From assembly GCA_949358305.1 (NCBI GenBank), contig CASHSZ010000132.1:60001-124000 (forward strand): a stretch of 64,000 nt of DNA, written 5' to 3'. This stretch comes from Strigamia acuminata. Lineage: Eukaryota; Arthropoda; Chilopoda; Geophilomorpha; Linotaeniidae. A model generated the notes under the pieces. It was not told the DNA's origin and made no database searches. It saw only the letters and a list, made by a program, of their open reading frames with translations. The first letter of the stretch is position 1. Every line of letters starts with the position of its first letter. Positions 1-10,600 of this stretch are shown here, piece by piece. The translations under genes and the position numbers were made by a program.

Positions 1-261
1 TTTAATCGTCTTCCTTTCTCTGATGATCTTTTTTTTTTTTACTCCGTACCGATCGCCACGTCGGACACGAGTAGAATGCACGCGACCGCACGAGCGCTGC
101 GAGGTTTGAACGAACAAACGGATGCCAGCGCAGGACCTTATTTTCGGGGCGATTCGTCCGGGCTGTCGCTGCCGCTGACGCCGCTCAACGACACCACCTG
201 CCCCTATTCTGGCCGGGACGGGGACGTTCTATTTCCGATTTATTCATTTATTTGTTATTTT

Positions 262-281
262 GACCGGCCCGAAGGCCAGTC
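262..281 (+). repeat. CGAA-loop hairpin core of the tandem unit
   Basis: GACCGGCCCGAAGGCCAGTC folds as a GGCC/GGCC stem extended by GAC/GTC around a CGAA tetraloop. It recurs once per unit at 262, 918, 1568, 2622, 3233, 3881, 4556 and 5147. The copy at 3881 has a perfect 8-bp stem. Those at 2622 and 4556 carry an A that weakens it, so pairing is not strictly maintained. It lies directly after the TTTA run in most units and is the best conserved short block of the array. Confidence 0.6.
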
Positions 282-1949
282 TGAGACCGAGACCCACCGA
301 CCGACCATTGGATGGTAGGCGACTCGACCAACAGAAAATGGCGACGAACATTTTAGGAGACGGAACCACACCAACGACCGACCGGCCATTTGGTACTCAA
401 CAGGTACTCCAGTCTCGATCTGAAAAACGTCCGCAATGTCTATCGGATGCGATGACCGGGACTCGCATCGACTGCGACGGTACACGGTCCCTGGGAAATG
501 ATTTAAAAATGTAAAACGACGATTATTTTGTAAAACTTTTATTCGAATCTGCCACAACGAAGATAACCTAATTAACGGTTAAAGCACGAACCGCAAAGTC
601 GGTGCCACGACTGGAGAATTAAAATTTTAATCGTCTTCCTTTCTCTGATGATCTTTTTTTTTTTTACTCCGTACCGATCGCCACGTCGGACACGAGTAGA
701 ATGCACGCGACCGCACGAGCGCTGCGAGGTTTGAACGAACGAACGGATGCCGGCGCAGGACCTTATTTTCGGGGCGAGTTAGTCGTCGGGGCTGTCGCTG
801 CCGCTGACGTCGCTGCCGCTGACGTCGCTCAACGACGCCACCCACCCTTATTCTCGCCGGGACGGGTGCGACCTATTTCCGATCCATTTATTTATTTATT
901 TATTTATTTATTATTTTGACCGGCCCGAAGGCCAGTCTGAGACCGAGACCGCTCTCGGAGACCCGTCGACAAAATCACTGGCTGGAGCGTGCATCGGACC
1001 GACGACCGATAAACGGATGGGTGAAAAAATGCCAGTGGTCCGCACCGATCGTCGGGGCGTGAATGTCGACCTCTCACATCGGTCTCGATCCGAAAGCACT
1101 CACGGGGTCAATTGAACGCACCGAAGGCGACTGCCATCGAATACGACGGCGCAAGACCCCCGGGAGGTGAAAATAAAATGCGGAGCGGCGGGTTTCCTAT
1201 AAAATTTTTATTGCGATAAAGTGCGACGAAGATAACCTAATTAACGGTTAAAACGCAAACCACAAAGTCGGTTCCACGACCGGAGAATTAAAATTTTAAT
1301 CGTCTTTCCTTTTGCGTGTAATATTTTTTTTTTTACCCCGTACCGATCGCCACACCGGACACGAGTAGAATGCACGCGACCGCACGCGCGCTGCGAGGTT
1401 TAGACGGACGAAGAAATGCCGGTGCGGGAGCTTATTTTCGGGGCGAGTCGTCGGGGCTACCGCCGCCGCTGCCGCCGCTCAACGAGCCCAACTGTCACTA
1501 TTCGTCGGGATGGATGCGTTTTGTTCCCGACTTATTTATCTATTTATTAATTTTTTTCTTTTTTTTTGACCGGCCCGAAGGCCAGTCTGAGACCGAGAGG
1601 CGGGAGACGCGTATCGCCGTTGGAACCAACAGCATCATAGAATGCAAGAACCCGGCTACCGCGACTCGTACAGATTGAGTGCAAAGAGTTAACTACTGAC
1701 CTCGAAAGGAAGACTAGCAAACAAGCTGTACGATCGATTGGTCTAAAAATGCTCACAAAACCCATCGAGTGCAGTGATATAAACTCGCGTCGACTACGTT
1801 GGTGCAGCGTGTATTGCGAGATGAAATTTAAATCGTAAACCAATTGAGACGTTCACGATCTTGTTTCACGCAACATCTACCACGAAAATCTAATTAATGA
1901 CTGGATCACATGACACAAAATTAATTCTACGACCGGGAAATCGATTTCT

Positions 1950-2433
1950 ATTTTTTAAAGACTTTTATTTAACTCGGCGCGAGATTCTACCTACAAACGA
2001 TAAACGCATCCTTTTTATTTTCTTGTTGTCGTCTCGAGAGTCTGTGGATCTACAACCTGGCCTAATCTGACCTAATTCAAATCTAAATTTGAATCTGAAT
2101 TTTGCGTTTTCTTTATTGTTTCAACATTATAGGAGTTTCTTTTTGTTAAACAGTTATATTTTTAATTCTTGTTGGTTGTTAATTGCGTCCTGGTGCGTTG
2201 CCATAAACACCAAACACTTCGCGGACATTCATCCACGTTGACGGACATCATTACCGACGCCCGCGCCAAAAGCCCGTGTCGCGCTCACCCCCATCGCATC
2301 ACGTGCATTATCGCGCGTCGTAACGCGCTCAAACGCGTAGATCGCGAGCAAAGACACACTCATGTCCATATGTTGCTGAGGACTTTGCTCACGGTCGCGC
2401 GTCGACGTCGAAACGTGTCGAAACAAGCCGAAA
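1950..2433. other. Unique spacer inside the tandem array
   Basis: About 480 bp between unit 3 and the 5'-truncated unit 4 with no similarity to the array. It is AT-rich to 2170 and then CpG-rich. I see no gene, hairpin or duplication that would identify it as an insertion. Confidence 0.5.
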
Positions 2434-3835
2434 AATGCAGGCAACCACGCGCGCGTCATGGGGTTTAAATAAGCGAACGGATGTCGGTGCGGAAACTTAT
2501 TTTCGGGACGAGTCGTTAGGGCTGCTGTCGTCGCCGCTCAACGGCCCCAACTGCTCCCATTCGCCGGTAGACCGAGCGAGAACGGGTGCGTTCTATTTCC
2601 GATTCATTTATTTATTATTTTGACCGACCCGAAGGCCAGTCTGAGACCGAGAGAGGTGTTTGTTTAGAAAGGACCCCCTATCGCCATACGCGAGAACCCG
2701 GCTACCACGCCGCTCGGCGGGTACTGCGCCGCTCGACCAAGCGGCGGGCCCGAGTTCCGCATTCGATCTGAAAGCGTTCGTGAAGCCCGTTGAACGTGTT
2801 CGGAGAGACTTCCGTCGACTATGACGGCGCCAGACCACCGTGAGATGAAAATAAAATACGAAACGGCTGATTTTCTGTGAAATTTTTATTACGACGAGTT
2901 GCGACGAAGATAACCTAATTAACGGTTAAAGCACGAACCGCAAAGTCGGTTCCACGACCGGAGAACTAAAATTTTAATCGTCTTTCCTTTTGCGTGTAAT
3001 ATTTTTTTTTTACCCCGTACCGATCGCCACACCGGACACGAGTAGAATGCACGCGACCGCACGCGCGCTGCGAGGTTTAGACGGACGAAGAAATGCCGGT
3101 GCGGGAGCCTTTTTTCGGGGCGAGTCGTCGGGGCTACCGCCGCCGCTGCCGCCGCTCAACGACGCCACCCGCCCCTAGTCTCGCCGGGACGGGAGCGTTC
3201 TATTTCCGATTTATTCATTTATTTGTTATTTTGACCGGCCCGAAGGCCAGTCTGAGCCCGAGACCGATTGGGGACCTGTCGACCACCCATTTGGTGCACA
3301 AGCATAAATACCGCACCACCGACCGATCCTCGGGTGGGAGAGGCGAATGCCATCTTGTCATCCAACGGGGATCGAGCGGCGCACGAGACGGGGGCGACGG
3401 CCCTCTCACTTTGGTCTCGATCTGAGGATCCCCTCAAAATCCGTAGAACGCGATGATTGAAACTAACGCCTACTACGACGGCACGAGACCCCCGGAAGAT
3501 GAAAATAAAATGCATAACGGCTGATTTTCTATAAAAATTTTATTCCAACGAATTACGACGAAGATAACCTAATTAACGGTTAAAGCACGAGCCGCAAAGT
3601 CGGTGCCACGACCGGAGAATTAAAATTTTAATCGTCTTTCCTTTTTCGGGTGATCTATGCCGATCGCCACATCGGACACGAGTAGAATGCACGCGACCGC
3701 ACGCGCACTGCGAGGTTTAGACGAGCAAACGGATGCCGGCGCGGGAGCTTATCTTTTGCGACGAGTCGTCGGGGTTGCCGCTGCCACCACCACCGCCACC
3801 GTCCAGCGACCCCAACCGCCTTTATTCGCCGACTC

Positions 3836-3878
3836 GTTTATTTATTTATTTATTTATTTATTTATTTGTTTATTTTTT
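3836..3878 (+). repeat. (TTTA)n microsatellite
   Basis: A run of TTTA in unit 6. Equivalent runs sit at the same place in the other units (about 886-914 and 4469-4553, the longest), and another lies outside the array at about 5614-5690. Length varies between units, as expected for slippage. Confidence 0.8.
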
Positions 3879-4476
3879 TTGACCGGCCCGAAGGCCGGTC
3901 TGAGACCGAGAGGTGCTCTCGACAAAGATGTGTCCACCGTTGGATGCAAGAACTCGGGTACCGCGCCACTCGACGGGTACTGCGCCGCTCGGACGAGCCA
4001 CGGCCCCTCGTTCCGCTGGCGATCTGGAAACTCCCACAAAGTCCGTCGAACGCATCGAGCGAGACTCGCTCCGATTATGACGGCGCAAGACCCCCGAAAG
4101 ATGAAAATGAAATACGGAAATGTCAATTTTCCGTAAAAATTTTATTCCGATAAATTGCGACGACGATAATCTAATTAACGATTAAAGCACGAACCGCGAA
4201 GTCGGTTCCACAACCGGAGAATTAAAATTTTAATCGTCTTTCTTTTTCGTGTGATATTTTTTTTACCTCGTACCGGTCGCTACATCGGACACGAGTAGAA
4301 TGCACGCGACCGCACGCGCTGCGAGGATTAGACGGACGAAGGACGCACGAAGGGATGCCGACGCGGGACTTTATTTTCGGGGCGAGTCATCGAGGTTGCC
4401 GCTGCCGCCGCCACTCACTCGACGACCCCAGCTGCCACTATTCGCCGGGACGAACGCGTTCTATTTCCCGACCTAC

Positions 4477-4527
<51 letters not shown>

Positions 4528-5480
4528 TTCATTTATTTATTTATTTATTTATTTTGACCGACCCGAAGGCCAGTCTGAGACCGACGAAGCAAGGGAGGTT
4601 TAAAAAAGACGGGTATCGGATACCGTGCCGCTCGGCGGGTACTGGCGCCGCTCGACCGAGCGACGGGCCCGAGTTCCGCATTCGATCTGAAAGTGTCGGC
4701 AAAACCCATCGAACGTGTTCGGGAAGACTCCCGTCCACAACGACGGCGCGAGACCCCCGGAAGATGAAAATAAAATACGAAACGGCTGATTTTCTGTGAA
4801 ATTTTTATTACGACGAGTTGCGACGAAGATAACCTAATTAACGGTTAAAGCACGAACCGCAAAGTCGGTTCCACGACCGGAGAATTAAAACTTTAATCGT
4901 CTTTCTTTTTCGGGTGATCTTTTTTTTACTCTGTACCGATCGCCACACCGGACACGAGTAGAATGCACGCGACCGCACGCGCTGCGAGGTTTAGACGGAC
5001 GAAGGAATGCTGGTGCGGGAGCTTATTTTCGGGGCGAGTCGTCGGGGCTACCGCCGCCGCTGCCGCCGCTCAACGACGCCACCCGCCCCTAGTCTCGCCG
5101 GGACGGGGGCGTTCTATTTTCGATTTATTCATTTATTTGTTATTTTGACCGGCCCGAAGGCCAGTCCGAGACCGTGACGAAGCAAGGGAGTTATTTGATC
5201 GGATACCGCGCCGCTCGGCGGGTACTGGCGCCGCTCGACCGAGCGGCGGGCCCGAGTTCCGCGTCCGATCTGAAAGCATTCGCGAAGCCCGTCGAACGTG
5301 TTCGGGAAGACTCCCGTCCACAACGACGACGCGAGACCCTCGGAAGATGAAAATAAAATACGATACGGCCGATTTTCTATAAAATTTTTATCCCGATAAG
5401 TCACGACGAAGATAATCCAATTAACCGTTAAAGCACGGGTCGCGGAGTCGATTCCACGACCGGGGAATCAAATTTCGACT

Positions 5481-5833
5481 GTCTGTCTTCCCCCGTTACC
5501 CGTTTTTTAATTCCGAGCGATGTCCGGCGCGCGCCCGTTCGCTCCCTCCCTCTACCCGGAATAGACAGACGCGAGAACGGAGCAAAATCTCTGACCTCGG
5601 CCCGTCCCGCCGCTAGTTTATTTATTTTCGACTTATTTATTTATTTATTTATTTATTTATCTATTTATTATTTTGTTTGTTTATTTAATTATTCTATTTC
5701 ATTTTATTTTTTTAATGAATTATTATTATTATTGTTGTTTAGCTAGAAGTATGCTACGTCGCGTGTCATTATCGCCATTGTTATCACCGGGCGTCGCGTC
5801 GGTTCATTCGCCAAAATCAGACAGACAGACACA
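5481..5833. other. Flank of the array and upstream region of the acidic-protein gene
   Basis: A GC-rich start, then a TTTA/ATTT microsatellite (5614-5720), then ordinary sequence leading to the first predicted ATG at 5834. The promoter of the downstream gene should lie here, but I cannot point to a convincing TATA box. Confidence 0.4.
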
Positions 5834-7111
5834 ATGGACGCGACACGCGCTTCGCACACGGAGGTAAATTATTAAACCATTACTTGTAAAATGTTATTTT
5901 GTCAATTGGCCGCGTTCGCGTTTTGCGTGCGCAGAATGCACGAACTCACCGAGTTACTCGCGTAAACGTTAGCGTCGCCGTTGTTCTCGTCGCTAGACGA
6001 AACGACCAATTTGACGAATGGACGAACGAGTTTAACGAATTTGATAAAACTTAACGAGTGGACGAGATTAACGAATGAATGAATAAATAAAAAAAAATAA
6101 AGAAATAAATAGGCGTTTGTTTCGGGGCAATTCGTATAGTGCAACGAGTCGTGCGGTGAAACTATAGCGCCCCCCTCTCGCTCGTCCTTCGGTCTCTTTT
6201 CCTCACCTCCACCCCTTCTTCTTTCGGTTTTACCGCGCTCGCGCTTCGATTTAATTCAATTTAATTTAATTTATTCCTTCTCTACAGATGCCGATCGAAA
6301 ACGAGAGCGAGAGTGGGAGCGAGAACGAGGCGCTGACGCAGCTGCAGCCGCCGCAGTCGCAGCTACCGTCGCAACCACCGTCACCGGGGACGTCGGAGAC
6401 GCCGACGCAGCCACAGTCGCCGGAGACGCAGCGAACGGTAAAGCGTCCCGGGGAAGCGGGCGATCCGGCGCCAACCAAAAAGGTATCCCGTCAAGATTGT
6501 CGTCGTTCATTCGTCTATTCATTCGCCTATTCCCCCTCCATTTTCCAGCCGCGTCAAGACGGAGAATCGTCGCCAGCGCGCGTCGTCGCCTCGTCGTCGA
6601 GCGACGCCGTCCCATCTACGTCGTCCGCCGCTCCCTTGTCGGGCGGGCTGGAGGCTCCGGCAAAGACAGTGGCGGAGGAGGGAGAGGGCGAAGAAGGAGG
6701 AGAGGGAGGAGAAGGAGAAGAAGAGGAAGAAGAAGAAGATGAAGAGGAAGAGGAGGAAGAGAGCGACGACCGAGACGTCGCCGATGGAGTCGAGTTGCTC
6801 CCGGCTGGAGGCCCCGTGTTCTCGCGTTTGGCGTTGGACGCGCACCGCGCTATAGTTAGAATGCTGATGCGCATGGTGAGTGAGTCAGTCGGTGGAAAAC
6901 GTTCACCGTGCATGTACGCACCTTTTTTTCCCCGTATTTCGACAAACATTCGTTTTTTTTTTTTTTTTTTTTTTTTTAGCCGCCACCCAACACTGGTGGC
7001 TCCTCCGACGCACCGGCGGTTACCCGCGAGTCGAAGAAACGGGACAGTGAGCGAATTCTCCACTAAGCGCCTCTTCGAATACTCATCTTTTCTTCTCTCA
7101 TTTCAGAATAG
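5834..7111 (+). CDS. Acidic, probably nuclear protein of about 207 aa (five exons)
   Basis: Proposed exons are 5834-5863, 6288-6482, 6549-6875, 6980-7046 and 7107-7111. All four introns are GT-AG and all phases agree. Removing the 66-bp second intron joins TKK to PRQ. This gives KR, ten residues, then KKPR, the pattern of a bipartite nuclear localisation signal. The protein is rich in Pro/Ser/Thr/Gln near the N-terminus and has a Glu/Asp tract of roughly 35 residues in the middle (about 6680-6775). A short predicted helix (FSRLALDAHRAIVRMLMRM) follows the tract. No catalytic domain is visible. An acidic histone-chaperone or chromatin-type role is possible but is inference only. The first exon is the least certain part; translation could start at the ATG at 6288. 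Intron 2 has no stop and a length divisible by three, so retention would also be translatable. I do not recognise the family. Confidence 0.45.
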
Positions 7112-7614
7112 ATGGATAGGCAGATAAAGGCGACATCGAGGATCGAAACGGCCAATATTTCATTTTATTTCATTTCATTTCATCTTTATTTTATTTTATT
7201 TTATTTTATTTTATTTTATTTTTTTATGTATTCGATTTGTTTATTAATTTGTTTGTTTGTTTTCATTTGTTTTCATCGATTCGTTTAAAATGCTAGACGA
7301 ATAAAAAATAAATAAATAGATAAACGAACTCGGTTGTTGTTGCGTGGCTTCTTTAAGCGAGCTCGGGGTTGCCTCGCACGCACGAGGGGCGCACCGGTAG
7401 TTACTTCCGTGGTGTTGCGCCGTGCACACCGTGCGCCGACGGTAGTTTGCGCGCATTGTCTGTCGCGCGACCCACTCGGTCTATCGGTACGGAGGCATCG
7501 TCGTGGTTCGTATTTTGGAGCGGCCGTGTCTGGCCTCGAGAGGGAGAGGAGGGGGAGGAGGAGGAGGGAGGGGAGACGGTGACAAATATTTATTTTGAAA
7601 CAAATTACCGGGAC
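7112..7614. other. Gene 3' flank with (ATTTT)n microsatellite
   Basis: An ATTTC/ATTTT microsatellite runs from about 7155 to 7228, followed by AATAAAAAATAAATAAATA near 7300, which could serve as a polyadenylation signal for the gene ending at 7111. From 7330 to 7614 the DNA becomes GC-rich with a GGAGGA purine run (about 7545-7575). No gene seen. Confidence 0.45.
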
Positions 7615-10600
7615 TACCGGCGCTCGTTGGCGCCCGTTGTCCCGTGCGGGCCGTTAACGGGCCGCCGACGATCCCGCAACGGCCCCGTAACGGCCCGTAC
7701 GGGCCGTTAACGGGCCGCACGAGGTTGGCGAGGCCGCCGCACGGGCCGCCGACGGTCCCGTAACGACCCCGTTAACGGCCCGTGCGGGCCGTTAACGGGC
7801 CGCCGACGGTCCCGTCACGATCCCGTAACGGCCCGTACAAGCCGTTAACGGGCCGCCGACGGTCCCGTCACGATCCCGTCACGGCCCGTGCGGGCCGTTA
7901 ACGGGCCGCCAACGGTCCCGTCACGATCCCGTCACGGCTCGTGCGGGCCGTTAACGGGCCGCCGACGGTCCCGTCACGATCCCGTCACGGCCCGTGCGGG
8001 CCGTTAACGGGCTGCCGACGGTCCCGTCACGATCCCGTCAACGGCCCGCATGGAATCGTACGGGCCGTTAACGGGCCGCCGACGGTCCCGTCACGGTCCC
8101 GTCACGATCCCGTAACGGCCCGTACAAGCCGTTAACGGGCCGCCGACGGTCCCGTCACGATCCCGTCACGGCCCGTGCGGGCCGTTAACGGGCCGCCGAC
8201 GGTCCCGTCACGATCCCGTCACGGCCCGTGCGGGCCGTTAACGGGCCGCCGACGGTCCCGTCACGATCCCGTCACGGCCCGTGCGGGCCGTTAACGGGCC
8301 GCCAACGGTCCCGTCACGATCCCGTCACGGCCCGTGCGGGCCGTTAACGGGCCGCCGACGGTCCCGTCACGATCCCGTCACGGCCCGTGCGGGCCGTTAA
8401 CGGGCTGCCGACGGTCCCGTCACGATCCCGTCACGGCTCGTGCGGGCCGTTAACGGGCCGCCGACGGTCCCGTCACGATCCCGTCACGGCCCGTGCGGGC
8501 CGTTAACGGGCTGCCGACGGTCCCGTCACGATCCCGTCAACGGCCCGCATGGAGTCGTACGGGCCGTTAACGGGCTGCCGACGGTCCCGTCACGATCCCG
8601 TCACGGCTCGTGCGGGCCGTTAACGGGCCGCCGACAGTCCCGTCACGATCCCGTCACGGCCTGTGCGGGCCGTTAACGGGCCGTTAACGGGCCGTTAACG
8701 GCCCGTTAACGGCGTAAAACTAAAAACAGGATTCGAGATTAATGTCTATGAATGTTGTACGCGTTTTCACGTACGTGTTGTCGGTTGTTGATTTTTTCGA
8801 TTTACGCCGTAACGGCCCGTTAACGGCCCGTTAACGGCCCGTCAACGGCCCGTCAACGGCCCGCAACGGCCCGCACGGGCCGTTAACGGGCCGTCGACGA
8901 TCCCGTCACGATCCCGCAACGGCCCGCACGGGCCGTTAACGGGCCGCTGACGGTCCCGTCACGATCCCGTCACGGCCTTCGTTCCCGGACTTCGGCTCGC
9001 CGACGGCCCGTACGACCTCACGCGGGCCGTTAACGGGCCGTTAACGGCCCGTTAACGGCCCGTTAACGGCCCGTTAACGGCGTAAAACCAAAAACAGGAT
9101 TCGAGATTAATGTCTATGAATGTTGTACGCGTTTTCATGTACGTGTTGTCGGTTGTTGATTTTTTCGATTCACGCCGTAACGGCCCGTTAACGGCCCGTT
9201 AACGGCCCGTCAACGGCCCGTCAACGGCCCGCAACGGCCCGCACGGGCCGTTAACGGGCCGTCGACGATCCCGTCACGATCCCGCAACGGCCCGCACGGG
9301 CCGTTAACGGGCCGCTGACGGTCCCGTCACGATCCCGCAACGGCCCGCACGGGCCGTTAACGGGCCGTCGACGATCCCGTCACGATCCCGCAACGGCCCG
9401 CACGGGCCGTTAACGGGCCGCTGACGGTCCCGTCACGATCCCGCAACGGCCCGCACGGGCCGTTAACGGGCCGTCGACGGTCCCGTCACGATCCCGCAAC
9501 GGCCCGCACGGGCCGTTAACGGCCCGTTAACGGCCCGTTAACGGCCCGTTAACGGGGCAAAACCGAAAACAGGATTCGAGATTAATGTCTATGAATGTTG
9601 TACGCGTTTTCACGTACGTGTTGTCGGTTGTTGATTTTTTCGATTTACGCCGTTAACGGCCCGTTAACGGCCCGTTAACGGCCCGTCAACGGCCCGCATG
9701 GAGTCGTACGGGCCGTTAACGGGCCGCCGACGGTCCCGTCACGGTCCCGTCACGGCGCGTGCGGGCCGTTAACGGGCCGCCAACGGTCCCGTCACGATCC
9801 CGTCACGGCCCGTGCGGGCCGTTAACGGGCCGCCGACGGTCCCGTCACGATCCCGTCACGGCCCGTGCGGGCCGTTAACGGGCCGCCGACGGTCCCGTCA
9901 CGATCCCGTCACGGCCCGTGCGGGCCGTTAACGGGCCGCCAACGGTCCCGTCACGATCCCGTCACGGCCCGTGCGGGCCGTTAACGGGCCGCCGACGGTC
10001 CCGTCACGATCCCGTCACGGCCTGTGCGGGCCGTTAACGGGCCGTTAACGGGCCGTTAACGGGCCGTTAACGGCCCGTTAACGGCGTAAAACCAAAAACA
10101 GGATTCGAGATTAATGTCTATGAATGTTGTACGCGTTTTCACGTACGTGTTGTCGGTTGTTGATTTTTTCGATTTACGCCGTAACGGCCCGTTAACGGCC
10201 CGTTAACGGCCCGTCAACGGCCCGTCAACGGCCCGCATGGAGTCGTACGGGCCGTTAACGGGATCGTGACGGTCCCGTCACGATCCCGTCACGGCCCGTG
10301 CGGGCCGTTAACGGGCCGCCGACAGTCCCGTCACGATCCCGTCACGGCCTTCGTTCCCGGACTTCGGCTCGCCGACGGCCCGTACGACCTCACGCGGGCC
10401 GTTAACGGGCCGTTAACGGGCCGTTAACGGCCCGTTAACGGCCCGTTAACGGCGTAAAACCAAAAACAGGATTCGAGATTAATGTCTATGAATGTTGTAC
10501 GCGTTTTCACGTACGTGTTGTCGGTTGTTGATTTTTTCGATTTACGCCGTTAACGGCCCGTTAACGGCCCGTTAACGGCCCGTCAACGGCCCGCATGGAG

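Larger units (their letters stand above)
2..5480 (+). repeat. Tandem array of eight ~0.6-0.67 kb units
   Basis: Units start at about 2, 628, 1294, 2434 (5' truncated), 2974, 3627, 4231 and 4891. Each typical unit has the same order: a T-rich start with ATCGCCAC and GGACACGAGTAGAATGCACG; a GC-rich stretch; a (TTTA)n or T-rich run; the hairpin core GACCGGCCCGAAGGCCAGTC; a variable segment; an A-rich ATGAAAATAAAAT motif; and a conserved tail containing GATAACCTAATTAACGG. Unit 3 has a badly diverged 3' end. Units differ clearly from one another, so the array is old or not homogenised. Short reading frames begin at the same ATG in several units but lose frame in units 6-8, so I do not call them genes. 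Function unknown. Confidence 0.85.

Noticed and set aside
76-4557. Recurrent small frames starting MHATARAL in the 0.6-kb units
   Set aside because: They start at the same repeat position but the frame shifts in units 6-8 and the products diverge freely, so there is no sign of protein-level selection.
4830-4890. tRNA-like or pol III B-box in the conserved tail of the 0.6-kb unit (GTCGGTTCCACGACCGG)
   Set aside because: It resembles a T-arm stem but lacks the invariant GTTCRA core and no A-box is found at the right distance.
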